64,000 nt of DNA, taken from contig OX579638.1 of NCBI GenBank assembly GCA_951230915.1, positions 30,852,322 through 30,916,321 of the forward strand, in the 5' to 3' direction. This stretch comes from Antitrichia curtipendula. Taxonomy: Eukaryota > Streptophyta > Bryopsida > Hypnales > Leucodontaceae. Each line of letters begins with the position of its first letter. Within the stretch, counting starts at the first letter, position 1. The position numbers were made by a program, and so were the translations under genes. The notes beneath the pieces were generated by a model that saw only the letters and a program-made list of their open reading frames with translations, ran no database searches and was not told where the DNA came from. This document shows, piece by piece, positions 35,652 to 47,109 of the stretch.

Positions 35652-36130
35652 TGACATTAGAACGTCTCCAGACGTCCAATTCCCATTCCGAAGTTCAGTG
35701 TTAGAATTGTCAAATGAATACGTAACGTAGAGGGGAGGACATCAGAAGTCAGAACGTCTCTAGACATCCAATTCCCATTCCCAAGTTCAATGTTGGAATT
35801 GTCAAATGAATGTGTAATGTAGAAAGGAGGACATCAGAATGTCTCCAGATGTCCATTTCTCAAGTTCAGTGTTGGAATTTTCAAATGAATATGTAATGTA
35901 GAGGAGAAGACATCAGAATGTCTCTAGACAATCAATTTCCATTCCCAAGTTCAATGTTGGAATTGTCAAATGAATATGTAATATAGAGGGGAAGACATCA
36001 AAACGTCTCCAAACGTCCAATTCTCAAGTTTAAAGTTGGAAATGTCAATTATTAATGCTATAGGTTGACAATCATCAAATGATCTCCAATTCCCAACTTC
36101 AGTGTTGGAATTCCTCCGTTTCATGATGAA
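35652..36130. repeat. Tandem array of ~79-91 bp units
   Basis: Five consecutive units start with 'gacatcagaatgtctccaga', continue with 'ccattcccaagttcagtgtt' and end with 'tgtaatgtagaggggag'. Starts are near 35652, 35738, 35829, 35908 and 35993, with a degenerate sixth to about 36130. It lies just upstream of the SWIM relic. No frame is kept across units. Confidence 0.85.
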
Positions 36131-36418
36131 TGTGGAGGACTTAGCCAATCACGTGGAGATGGAAGAATGTAAACTTTCATTGCTTACACAGAATTGAGGA
36201 CCTCCTCTACAATCATCACGATAGTTCCAGATAATTTTGCTAACTATATGCAAGTAACCATTGTCTACATGTTTCATTGCCCAAATATGAAATATTTTCC
36301 TTTGTACTGTCATTGGCATTGTGCTCTGACCTCATCTAATATAGGTAGTAATCAGCTGGAGTGATTTTCTAAAATAGTCCAAAATTCCTCCCAAAGTCCA
36401 AATATAATTAAATGCGGC

Positions 36419-37010
36419 ATGAAACAACAAGAATCACAAATTAAGATGCAACAAAATGCAACAAATAATAAGAAAAAACAAGAAATAAGATGCAATAAGA
36501 AGCAAAAAGCAACAAGAGCAAACAAAGAGTATAAACTAAAAAACAACAAGAAACATGAACTAAGAGGCATCAAGAAGCAAAAATTAAGAAACAAAAAGAA
36601 ACAAGAACTAAGAAACAAAAAGAAACAAGAACTAAGAAACAAAAAGAAACAAGAACTAAGAAACAAAAAGAAACAAGAACTAAGAAACAAAAAGAAACAA
36701 AAGCTAAAAGGTAGTAAAAGACAAGAACTAAGAGATAACAAGAAGCATGAACTAATAAGCAACAAAAAGCAAGAATTAAGAAGCAAAGAAAAGCAAGAGT
36801 TAAAAAGTAATAAGAAACAAGAACTAAGAGGCAACAAAACTTAAGAGACAACAAGAAGCAAGAATTAAAAGGTAGCAAGAAACAAAATCTAAGACTCTAG
36901 GAGGCAACAAAACTTAGGAGACAACAAGAAGCTAGAGCTAAAAGGTAGCAAGAAACAAGAACTAAAAGGCAACAATACTTAAGAGGCAACAAGAAGCAAA
37001 GAAGAAGAAA
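36419..37010 (+). repeat. 24-bp A-rich minisatellite with a long open frame
   Basis: Units of 'aagaaacaagaactaagaaa' type, 24 bp, are near perfect at 36585-36700 and degenerate on either side to 37010. Because 24 is a multiple of 3, the + strand stays open from an ATG at 36419 to a TAA at 36842-36844 (141 codons), giving a KQELRNKK octapeptide repeat; the - strand is open too. The open frame is probably a consequence of the repeat, not a gene: composition is almost only K, N, Q, E, R, L. Confidence 0.8.
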
Positions 37011-38470
37011 AATAGTCAAATGTTGCACTTTGAAGGAGAGGTACAAAAAATGGCAGCTAGGGTTTCAAAACCCTAAATTAGTGACGGCTAGGGTTTCAAA
37101 ATCCTAATCATGTGACTTGTCTTAGTCATGTGCATGACTTGTTCTAGTCATGGGACTTGACATAGTCACACAATTGACCAAATATGACTATACTAAGCAA
37201 CTAAGCTATTTTAATAATCAAATTTGATCCAAAGTAAATACATGTTGACACTACAACTTTACAAAATGCTTAAAGAAAAACTACAAGGCTTTAAGCACCT
37301 ACAATTATTAAAAAAAAGTTTACAAAAAGTGTGGGAGTGAAAGTATTTAATAGAGGTGCTATTTAAATGCATCTTTGAAGTAATACAAGGGATTATGCTT
37401 TTATAGTCTAAGTATATCCTTGTAAGAACATCCAAACAACCATCTTTTAATTGCAAGACAAGCATGTGCATGCCTACATTGAGCCTCAATCTTCATATGA
37501 ATAATTTTGTGACTCATATAGGGCCTACAGAGACCTTCTAAAATGTGGCTTATATGACATTGTTGTAAACCTTCCGAATAAATAAACAAACTTCAATACA
37601 GAACATGTGTGAGTGTTTTTACTATATCCTTGAGATAAAGCATGCACAATCATGTTTTTTAATTGTTGAGCTAAGTCTTTAGTTGGATATTTAAATATTA
37701 TTCAATTGGCATTCTAATCATTGAACAAATTTTTTCTAATGATAAACCATAAGTGGTTCACATCTTAATTAAAACTAACAAAAACTATAAAAATTAGAAG
37801 TTTGAGGTGGTTTTGGATGGTTTTGGCCAATCCAAGTCAAAGCTCTAGACTTCCAAATCCAAGTTGAAAATTTCAAATTTTTGATAGTTTGAATTGTAGA
37901 GTGTTGCATGCCTATTCAAAAATAGTAAAATCTTTAAAGTGGGATATTTTTAGCAAAAATTATGGATAGATAAAGTTCTATCTCTTATATTTTTTTCAAG
38001 ACTTTATCTAACATTTTCTTCTAGCCTATAAGTCTAAATTCACTTTTGCTTTCAAGATTGCATTGTAAATGTCATCTAAATGTAAGGTCCCTTTCTAGCT
38101 TGAATTAGATGAATTTTGATGTTTTTAATCTAAAATTAATGCTCTTGATTATTTGATTTCATTATAATCTATTTTTCTTATTTTTTTATCCATTTTTAAA
38201 AGTGTGATATATTCTTCAAAATCTTTAAAAATTACCTAAATGATTTTGAATTCAAAGTTGGGTTTTAATAAATTCTTAAGTTTGAGTTAAACTTCTAATT
38301 TCTAATATAATTACGGTTTCTACCAAAAAAATAACAAAGTGCCAAATTCAAAGACATGCCTCAAAATCCATTTCCACCTCATCTCCATTTTTCAACATGC
38401 ATATTATGGTTGTATCATAAGGTCTGCCTTGATTCATTTTTATTGCATTTTTTGTATTTTTGTATACAAC
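37011..38470. other. AT-rich stretch, no gene seen
   Basis: Includes two short 'ggcagctagggtttcaaaa'-type words near 37050-37100. No protein-like frame and no mobile element ends recognised. Confidence 0.5.
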
Positions 38471-38474
38471 TTAA

Positions 38475-39387
38475 CCCCTGAAGGTTAGTGATTATGTTTT
38501 CACCAAAATTTCTCCAAAATTTCTATTTCTAATACAAGTACCAAATTTAGAAAAAGAAAAAAAATTGGAAAAATGTAATTGTAGGATCTTGTATTAAACT
38601 AGTTTGAGAAGTTGTCAAAAAAAAATTCAGAAATTTCTACCATGAGGATTGCAAGGTAATAGTGTTTGAATTGACAAAAATTCGGGCAGTTGCACTTCAC
38701 AAGGTTACATTTGTATGAAAAAATGTCCAAAATGGTGGTACTTCTTTGGATTCATTCTTCAAGGCAAGTTGGCTACATGCTTGAAAGCTTTAAGATTATT
38801 TGGAATTGTAAAACATATAGAAAAAAGATAGTTAGTAGAAAGTGGTAGAGAATGTTCAAAACACTAAACTGCTAAGAATTTAAATATGGAATTGAAAAAT
38901 GAAAATTCCAACGGTTGCAATGTTGTAATAAAAAATCTACATCCAATTTTTTTATTTTTTTTCAAATATATTGAAAATTGAATTAAATAAAGGACTTCAA
39001 AGTTTATTTTAGAATAGAGATTCCATAACTACCCTCAAAATAAAACTCTTCAAAACTTTCATTTCATTAATCAAAATGGAATGATTCAAAGCTTCCCTTG
39101 TATATATAAATCTAAAGAACCAATTTTATATTTTAATTTATTTTTTAAGTCATTTTTAAAGAAGTTTTTTCAACTACCCGGGCTACCCGTTGACCAATGA
39201 AAATGACATATCATGCAGTAACTTTTTAACCACATAGTCAATAGTTATGAAAATTGTTGGGCCTTAAAGCTACTCCTTGGGCACATTTGTGTGAAATTTT
39301 CAAAGAAAAAAAAAAGAAGAGTTCCAGTTGTAGTGAGTTGCCTAAAATCGCTATATTGTCAAAAAATGGTGTTTGATCTTTTAGGGG
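38475..39387. mobile_element. piggyBac-like non-autonomous element, 913 bp, TSD TTAA
   Basis: Ends CCCCTGAAGG and CTTTTAGGGG, flanked by TTAA (38471-38474, 39388-39391). The interior is the reverse-complement relative of 15101-16027: shared are 'gaatgattcaaagctt', 'tgacatatcatgcagtaac' and the run around 'gttgggccttaaagctactc'. No transposase coding. Confidence 0.8.
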
Positions 39388-41599
39388 TTAAATAACAACT
39401 TTTACAATAAAGTGTATAAATTCTATCTATAATCAAATTTTTTTTCTTTCAACATATTTCTTTCTACTTCTCTCTCTTGATTCTTTCCAAAAAAATTATA
39501 TATATTTTTATTTTTTCCTCTTTTTTTGGATTATTTTAGAATTGCAATCTTTGATTTCAATTACTACTAACTGATCTTTTTTAATTCTAGAAGTCAAACA
39601 ATTGTAATGACATAATCCTCATAAGTGCTAAATAAGCATCTATTGAAGACCTTAAAATTTCTTCTGGTCAACTATGCATATTACAATCAACAATATTTGT
39701 TTAATACAAAGTCAAAACTCTATAAAATGGTCAACTTAGTCACTTAACTATGCCCAATAACCCCAAGCTTTAAATAGCAACTTGGAACTTCTACTTCTAC
39801 TTCAACCTTTTAGACTTTGAATACAAATGGCATTCCTCATTTGCTCTTGCTTTATGAATATTCAAGTATGAATTTTTCTTACACTCTTTTTTCTCTCCTT
39901 AACCCCTAAAGCCCCAAGGGTGTTTTTTGCCCAAAACCACTCTAAACTACTACTTGGTCCACTTCTGTTGTATTCACTTAAGGAAACCAATTTTTGAAAA
40001 TTTAACCATAGGATCTTGTACTTAACTTGTCTAAGATCATGTAGTAAAAATTTCATCGAATTTGACCGTACGGATTAGAAGATATTAGCATTCAAAGTTG
40101 AATAAAAAGTTTTTTTCAAGAAGATGCTTAAATTGCCCGAAAAACTAAGATTGTCCATAACTTTCTCATTCCTAGTCCAAATAGAATGAATCAAAGCTTC
40201 ACGTGTATGTAAAAATATAATCTTTTAGGAAAAAAATTCAAAATTTTTTTTTTTGACTTTTTGTAATTTTTTTTGGGTGGCCCGAAAATCTTTATTTCTT
40301 GCTTATTGTGCCATAACTTTTTCATCTAGCATCCGATTGAAACAAAAATTAAATATCCACAAAGCTCTTGCAAAGCTACAGAACCTTCCAAAATCTCAAA
40401 AAAAATCACTTCAAATTGAGACAATAGGAACCTACCTGTGAGTGTTTTAATCTCCCCCCTTCAAAGGTAAAACGTGCACACGGGTTCTAGCGGCATGAAA
40501 AGTAATTTCTAGGGGATGAAATTAAACGTAGTGTTCTTTGGCCTTCCAAGCAATGGACACTTTGTTATGTTGATTTTGATCTATTCTAAGTAATTCGAAA
40601 CATACTAATGGTTAAAGAATTAAGACTTCTATGGTTAGTTGAATGCAAGTAAATTTCTATCTAAACCAGAATCTATTCTAAGTTACTAATCTAATTTTAG
40701 TAATTTCTAAATTCTAACTAGCTATTTGGGATTCTAATTGTTAATTTTGATTTTTAAAGTCTAATCTAAAGAATAAAAAAAAAAGTCAAATGAGTTTTGA
40801 AAGTCATACTACAGTATCAAAAACGTCAACAGTTCCGTCGTCGCAATACACGAATATGATCGTCTCCTCGTGGTCCTCCATCGCCTTTCATGAATCACGC
40901 CATTTTAGTTAAATTTGAGTCAATTGTTGTTGAGTTGTAATTCTAAAACCTATCTAAAAGTCAAGTTTTGTTAGTTTTGGAAATTGAAAATAATCCTTTG
41001 GTTTTAGGGATTTAAATTAAATGATAAATTTAATTCAATTTTCCCAAGTTTTCAATGAATAGTAGTTTTATTTGATTGCCAATTGTTTAATAGTTATTTT
41101 GTGAAATATTCCAAGATATTAGTTGTTGTTTGTTTTTATTGTTTTGGCTTATTAGGCCCAATAAAACAAATCCCCAAACTACAAACAAACAACTAATTTT
41201 GGCTTTGGAATCCTAATTAATAACTAAAATCAAATGGATGAATAGTATTCTAATAAAATAATCAAGAACAATCAAAAACAAATCTATCGATGAATAGTAG
41301 AAAGAATAAACCAAATAAACAATACCGAAACAATTAATTGATGAATAGTTAGATTCTTACCTTAATTGTATTTTAATTCGTCAATTCCTTAACGTGTTGA
41401 AATCCTTCCTTCTTCTTCTTATTCCAATTGTTGTTTTGTTGTTGTTGTTGAATTCTTGGCTATGGTGTTGGAGAGATTTGTGAGGTTAGATAGGACCTTT
41501 GTTGTTCAATTTTTCTTCCAAAAATTAAAAGTTTTTGTGCGTGGCAATAACTGCCTATGCTTTGATTTTGGTTGTATGAGTGTTTGGTTTCTTTGAGCC

Positions 41600-41790
41600 C
41601 CCTTTTACTCCCGAAACCTCCTGGACTCCCAAATTCAAAGACCAACAGAGACCCCAACTGTACCCCAGAGAGACCCCAACAAGATCCCGACTGCACCCAG
41701 AAAGAACCGACTGCACCCAAGGAAACACCCGACTACCTGCGACCTTGCTGTGACTGCCTGCGACCTGCCTTGCGATGCCCAACTGCAGCC
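41600..41790. repeat. GC-rich minisatellite in LTR U4
   Basis: Short units around 'ccccgactgcacccagaa' and 'gactgcctgcgacct' repeat imperfectly over ~190 bp. The position corresponds to the minisatellites of the other LTR copies. Confidence 0.55.
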
Positions 41791-42099
41791 TTGCAGTTTG
41801 GGGTTTTTAAACCCTCAATTTTCAAATTGACAAAGATTAAGGGATAACTGATCTTTTGATTGGTTTTCCAAACTAAAAAACTAACTTTTGATTAATCAAA
41901 GAGGACAAGAATTCTTCCTTTAAGTAAAAGGTTAATTTGATTCTAATAGTTTTTTGAAGTGAATTCTTCTAAATTAACTAAAAGAACCTTCCAATTTTTA
42001 ATAATTTTGATGAACTGTGACAACTAATAATTTCCAAATGGTCTCTTAAAAGGGTTCCAACACTTAAATTCTTAACTTTCCTAAGAAGTGTTAAGTTTC

Positions 42100-42475
42100 T
42101 AAAATCAAAGCTCCGCCGTGCAGGAGCAACCCCAGGAAATAACAGACAATTAAAGTTTCAAATACCTGTTTTCAGGTTTCAAAAGTCAAAGCTCTGCCGT
42201 GCAGAGGCAACCCTAGGACAAACGGAGCTTCTTAAGCCAATTTAAGTATCTCGAAAATTAGATTCTAAAGGAGGTACACATGATAGTGTTTAACCAAACA
42301 TTAGAAACGAATCTTCCAAAATTTCAAATCAAAGTCAGCGTTTAATTGCTAAAGGAGGTACACATGAAAGTGTTTAACCGAACATTAGCAATTAAATTCT
42401 CAAATTTTGTTATACAACAAACTTTGAGTGGAAAATCAGTCTAAAACACTTTTGGCAAAGTCAAGCTTCGCCGCT
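42100..42475 (-). repeat. AAGCTT motif array of LTR U4
   Basis: Motifs caaagctccgccgtgcag (42104), caaagctctgccgtgcag (42184) and tcaagcttcgccgcttt (42461), the first two within a tandem duplication of about 80 bp. A second tandem pair of 'aaaggaggtacacatga' units lies between at 42268 and 42351. Confidence 0.6.
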
Positions 42476-42598
42476 TTAAGTATTTTAGTACCAAATATAG
42501 TTCACGTGCCACAATGGATTAGTATTCAAGTAATTTTAAGCAAAGAATCAAAGTTTTGGGGCTTTCGGCCTCCAAATTCAAACAAGAAAGCAATATGT

Positions 42599-42847
42599 CA
42601 CTATTAGAATTGCCTACCCTAATTTGCACGATTCTGTTGATTTGGCAATTTTTAAAATTTTCTCTGTTGGTATGGCGAACAATCAACACGTTTCTGTTGT
42701 CCAAACCAACTGAAAGTTGTTAATTCATGTCCGAATCAACTGAAAGATGTTGATTGATGTCCGAATCAAGCTGTCCAAACCCACTCCCTAATCAACCTAA
42801 AACAATTGATTTTTCAGTGGGTTAGGACACGCTTTTTTCTACTAGTG
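42599..42847. mobile_element. CACTA-type MITE, 249 bp, TSD TGT
   Basis: Right end complement CACTAGTAGAAAAAAGCGTG; the left end CACTATTAGAATT is diverged. Flanks are TGT on both sides (42596-42598, 42848-42850). The interior has repeated 'aatcaactgaaag' and 'tgtccgaatcaa' words. Nested in giant LTR U4. Confidence 0.8.
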
Positions 42848-43047
42848 TGTTTTGAAGGGACCCTCTAGTCCTTCAAAATACAAGAGAAATAGCACAAGTT
42901 GTAAAGAAATAGAAGGAAATAGCCAATTTTTGGCTTAAAAGTACTCCAACAATGTGTCGATAGTACAACAAAGAAATAGCAAAGAAATGAAAAGTGAACA
43001 TGGGTTTGATAATGAAAAATGAGGGTACTGACAACCTCAAGGGAAGG

Positions 43048-43056
43048 CCTTTTATA
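43048..43056 (-). promoter_or_regulatory. TATA box of LTR U4
   Basis: TATAAAAGG on the - strand, the best TATA match among the LTR copies, followed by CC and a 'ttcccttgaggttgtcagt' stretch in which transcription would be expected to begin about 30 bp downstream. Confidence 0.5.
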
Positions 43057-44841
43057 CTCAAGCCAAGCCCTCCCCAATAAGTTGTCGGTTAAAATATGTT
43101 TAACTAACTACCTAATTAAATTCTAAACTACTACAAGATATTTTGCATTTAACCCTTTGTTTAATAGGAAGGAAGGTCCTCAAGCAAGTTCCTTGGAGGC
43201 TCTAATTAGCCTTGGAATCTTGCCTAAATCAAATCCTTGATCTTCCCCAAAGATTTTATGAAAATAATCCTAATTAACCTAGATATTTTGCAAATTAATC
43301 CTAGGTCAATTCCAAATATTCTTAGTTTAATCTAAATTGGATTTTAAAGGAAAGATTTGACGTCTTAATTAAATCCAATCTTCAATTTTCACCAAGATAT
43401 TTTGTTAATTAACCTCGAATTACTGCTAATTACTCTAAAAAAGTCAAATTAAGAGCTGGCCCTGTCTATCTTTTAGGAAAAAACTCCAAATTGAAAACCA
43501 GTTGCGCCATCGTGTTCAGAAGACCCCAATTAGTCTAGGAAACCCCTTATCCCTTCTTCCAGGCTGTAAATATTCGTAAAAACCACTAACGGTAATTTTA
43601 GAGAAAAGTCAAAATCCCAACTAATGGAATTTGAGTTTCCCAAGAAAACTAACTGGCTAGGATTGCCTGGAAGGTTTGAGAGTAAGAAAACATTCCTTGT
43701 TTGCAACATTCAGACACCGCTAGCTCCTGGCTCGCCGGTCAACCCGCCGTCATGTTGTAAATTTTTGTTAAATTTGATGTCATTGCCAATTCGGGTACTT
43801 CTGACTATCAGAAAGTCTTCAAACTTGACAAGTCGCTTATCTAATACATAAAACTCTAATCTAATTTTTAGTGAGATTTTACCGCACTTTAGATAATTTC
43901 TAGAAAATTACCAACAATTTCAAAGGCGGTTGACTTCCCATGGAGTCATCGTGGAGTTTTGTAAAATCCCAAAACTTTTGGGCAATCTTCTGGGAAGTGT
44001 TCAAAAGTCAAGGGCAAAACCAAACCTTCAATAAGGATGATAATTTTAGCAATTCCTTAATAATTTTCGCTCGGGGGGAAAATTTATCTGGTTTCTTGTG
44101 GATGATTTAGCTCCGCTGTTGATCTCTTGGCATGCTTTTATCCTAAAAGCACCTTTCTGTAAGCTCCAGTCACCTCGTCCTTCTTCTACTTTGCATTCTA
44201 ATTTATATTCTTCAACACTTGTAGGTTTTCATGTAACTAGTCCATATTCTACATGAATTGGATCTAGATGCTTCTAAACCTTGATATAGACTCTTGCACT
44301 TTAGCCATGATGTCACATGTACTCACATGTCAAGTGTTACATGGACAAGACACTAGAACTGGCTAACTCTTACATCTTCATATATCTCTAACACGTTAAT
44401 ATGGACTTTAAGACATAAACATAGAAAAGCAGAGTATTTTGTGCTTTCCATGACTTTAGGAAGGTTCCTCACTAATCTGGTAGGGACTTCTACCAAACTC
44501 CTCTCAACTACTAATTCATGCTATTTTGCATGAATTAACACCAAAAAATAACAGTAAATTGCAAAAAATAAATCCAGAGCTTCAAGTGCTAACTTGAGGG
44601 CTTACACTACCCGGACCTAGATTGTCCCCCGAGAGGACAAGCGGGGCTTTAGGGGTTAAATTAGATTTTATTCAAGCTTCAAGTATTTTTTCTAAACCCC
44701 ACAATTTTCAATCTACATCACTAGTTAATTGCATTAGATTTTACTTTATATCACCAATCTAATTAGCTTTTAATTTGTATAAGCCACTACAATCAATCAA
44801 CATAATTAATTAATCTGCTAATAGACATCAAGGTCTTCAAA

Positions 44842-45126
44842 ATGAAGACTTGGAAGGTGGATTATAAAAGAAATAGTCTCGAACTAACCTTACAGATGCG
44901 TGAACTTAAAAGGTTGGAGCCACCCTTCACTCTATGCGAGGAAAGGCCATCCGCATCTTTTGTTGAGAGTGTGAGAAATCACATCTTTTCTCCAATCAAC
45001 CTATTGAAGATGACCCGAGTAGCATCTATCTTGGAGAAGTTGGAAAATAGGGTGAAAAAGTTTGAGGACAAAGAAGGTAGTAATATGAAGGCTTTTGGGA
45101 TGCGTAGGACGATGAACAACACATGA
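44842..45126 (+). CDS. Small hypothetical open frame
   Basis: 94 codons from an ATG, charged and mostly helical in appearance, with a coiled-coil-like segment near the end (ASILEKLENRVKKFEDKEG). It lies 180 bp beyond the split piggyBac-like element. No family recognised and no introns evident; it may be a fragment of a transposon protein or chance. Confidence 0.25.
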   Translation: MKTWKVDYKRNSLELTLQMRELKRLEPPFTLCEERPSASFVESVRNHIFSPINLLKMTRVASILEKLENRVKKFEDKEGSNMKAFGMRRTMNNT

Positions 45127-45454
45127 TGGTATCATTCAACACCATAATCTTTTTTTGTGTAAACATTTCAATTAAAGTTCCATACATGTAATTATTTGAA
45201 CGTTTTGTTGACGTAGTTCTCATGTTCCTATAGGTACAACACGTTGCCTTGAGAAAGCGCCGGACTTCTGGCTGCATGTACACTTGGCCGAAAAATAAAG
45301 AGGCTCGTGATTCAACAAAAATGTGTATGCATGCTCATAAAATCTTCATAATGCACCATAAACTCCCAATATAATATCACATGCTTGTAGAAAATAGTTG
45401 GAGTTGCTCATAAACCGAATAGTTCCTTCTAGGGAGATCCCATCACTAAAATGA

Positions 45455-46140
45455 ATGCCACAATCTCTTCAAAACTTCAAATTGAGAATGAAACATCTCT
45501 CTGGAAAGCTAACAACAATATCTACAAACCCTCCAAAATTCAACTTAAACTATCATACTGTCCGACTTTTATAGTTAGTCAAAGTTTTCTCTCTTCAACT
45601 CCAAGGCAGCTCACTACTACTCTTCTCCCAAGACCATAACTCTCACATAAAAACTCCAAACTGATCGTGTGATGTTTTTATAGAAAGCTAACATGCTAAT
45701 CTACATACTTCTCAAATTTCAATACAAAATAAGATACTGTCCAACTTTTACAGCCGTTCAAAGTTCTCTTTCTTCAAATCAAAGGCAGCCTCTCACTACT
45801 TCGCCTCTAACCCTATAACTTTTGCATACTACCTTCAAATTAAGATAATGAATTAATGATAGCTCTTTAGAAAGCTAACATCCAGATAAAAACTCCCATA
45901 AAATCTCAAAGCAAAAACACTTCTCACCCAAAAGTTATGAGCCCTCGAAAATTCTGTCCTCTCGCTCCATGGCAATTATCCCTCTTTCACTCCATCAAGC
46001 ATAACTTTTACACAAAAACTCCAAATTGAGCGAAAGATAGGTTTTTGAAAACCTCAAAACAAGATAAACAAGCTCACAAAATTTCATTACCAAAACTTTT
46101 CTGTACAAAACGCTATCTCTCTCCAAAGTTTCGGTTCGCT
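45455..46140. repeat. Tandem array of ~180-190 bp units
   Basis: Three to four diverged units share the order 'ataacttttacacaaaaac', 'ctccaaattgagc', 'agaaagctaacat', 'ctgtccaacttttac', 'gttcaaagttctc' and 'caaaggcagcctctcac'. Starts are near 45460, 45650, 45825 and 46005. Short ORFs inside are not conserved between units. Confidence 0.6.
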
Positions 46141-46442
46141 TAAGCAAAACTAAGAGGAGGAAGAAGAAGGCTCTCCACCTTATCTTCCACCTCACCCCCC
46201 CATCCCCTCCACCTAAAAAAATTGCCACATGAAGACTTGAACAAAAAAAGATATGTATGAAAATCCTAAATCCTAAATTCTGAACCCTAAAATCTTAAAT
46301 CTATATATGAAAACATATTTAACGATCTATGCAATAGATCAAATGTGCATTCTCTAGTCTACCCCATACAAGCCAAGATAGTAACGGGATACGCCTACGC
46401 GGTCAGTATAGAGGTTCGTCTTTGGAAGAAACTGATCAGTAT

Positions 46443-46500
46443 AGGGTTTAAGGGTTTAGAGTTACAAGAGTGTCCCCAAATTTTTTAGGATTACAAGAGA
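46443..46500 (+). repeat. R4 repeat, short copy
   Basis: 'agggtttaagggtttagag' followed by 'ttacaagagtgtccccaaat' is the head of the R4 family, also seen at 48934, 49928, 50123 and 50724. This copy stands ~600 bp before the unrecognised coding block. Confidence 0.6.
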
Positions 46501-46761
46501 TTTTTCCTTTCATCTGTCCATATCTCATCCATAAAGATTCTCTTTCCTACGTGCCATACCAATTTGAAAAGCTATCTTTAGTAACTACAACAATTTGAAG
46601 TTAGAATGTCTAAAAATAGCCATATGCAAAAGTCATACAAATAATGCGCTTTTGTATATGACTATTTATAAAAATTTTAACTTTAGATTCTTGTAGGGAT
46701 TCAAAATAGCTTTCCAAAATGATGTGACACACCCTAATTGGATACAATATGAATGTGATAT

Positions 46762-46810
46762 GGATGGATGAAGTATCAAAAAGTTATAAATTTCAAAACT
46801 TCATCCATCC
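46762..46810. repeat. GGATGAAG hairpin outside an LTR copy
   Basis: 'atggatggatgaagtatc' and its complement 'aaaacttcatccatccat' enclose a short loop, giving a stem of about 13 bp. It matches the stem of the hairpin in the giant LTR family, though the rest of the LTR is absent. Confidence 0.5.
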
Positions 46811-47109
46811 ATATCTCATCTATAGAGATTCCGATTCCTACGCATTATATATTTTTAGAATCCTATTTTTAGGATTTAGAAAGTGGTTGAATCAAATTTT
46901 CTAAAAATAACTTCATAAAGAAGTCAACTTTGAAGGTTGACCAAAAAGTAAACGTCTAAAAAAACCTAAAAATTCCTCTATAAGGGGTTTAAGGTCACTT
47001 CATTTGGTCTTTTTTTTCCACGCTGCGGGGTGTTTGGTTTAGAGTAGAGAGGGTTTTTTGCTCTTTTTTTAGACGGTTTTCAAGTTATTGGAAGCTCTAT
47101 TGAGTATTT

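Larger units (their letters stand above)
40437..44606 (-). mobile_element. Giant solo LTR U4 (4.17 kb), TSD CTACC
   Basis: In reverse orientation: left edge TGTGAGTGTTTTAATC, right edge GAGGGCTTACA, perfect 5-bp duplication CTACC (40432-40436 and 44607-44611). It contains the conserved 'ccttccaagcaatggacac' block near 40540, a GC-rich minisatellite (41600-41790), AAGCTT motifs (42104, 42184, 42461), a TATAAAAGG box and a nested CACTA MITE. No protein coding; ORFs such as 41460-41847 arise from the minisatellite. Confidence 0.85.
39903..44655. mobile_element. piggyBac-like element split by giant LTR U4, TSD TTAA
   Basis: A perfect 13-bp inverted repeat CCCCTAAAGCCCC / GGGGCTTTAGGGG lies at 39903-39915 and 44643-44655, flanked by TTAA (39899-39902, 44656-44659). 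Taking out U4 (40437-44606) and one 5-bp duplication leaves an element of about 578 bp. Its left part resembles the other TTAA elements ('ggatcttgtacttaacttg', 'gaatgaatcaaagcttcac'). This gives a clear order: TTAA element first, LTR later, CACTA MITE (42599) last. Confidence 0.85.

Noticed and set aside
35652..36130. Regularly spaced repeats resembling a CRISPR-like array
   Set aside because: The units are contiguous ~79-91 bp tandem repeats without unique spacers in a eukaryotic context.
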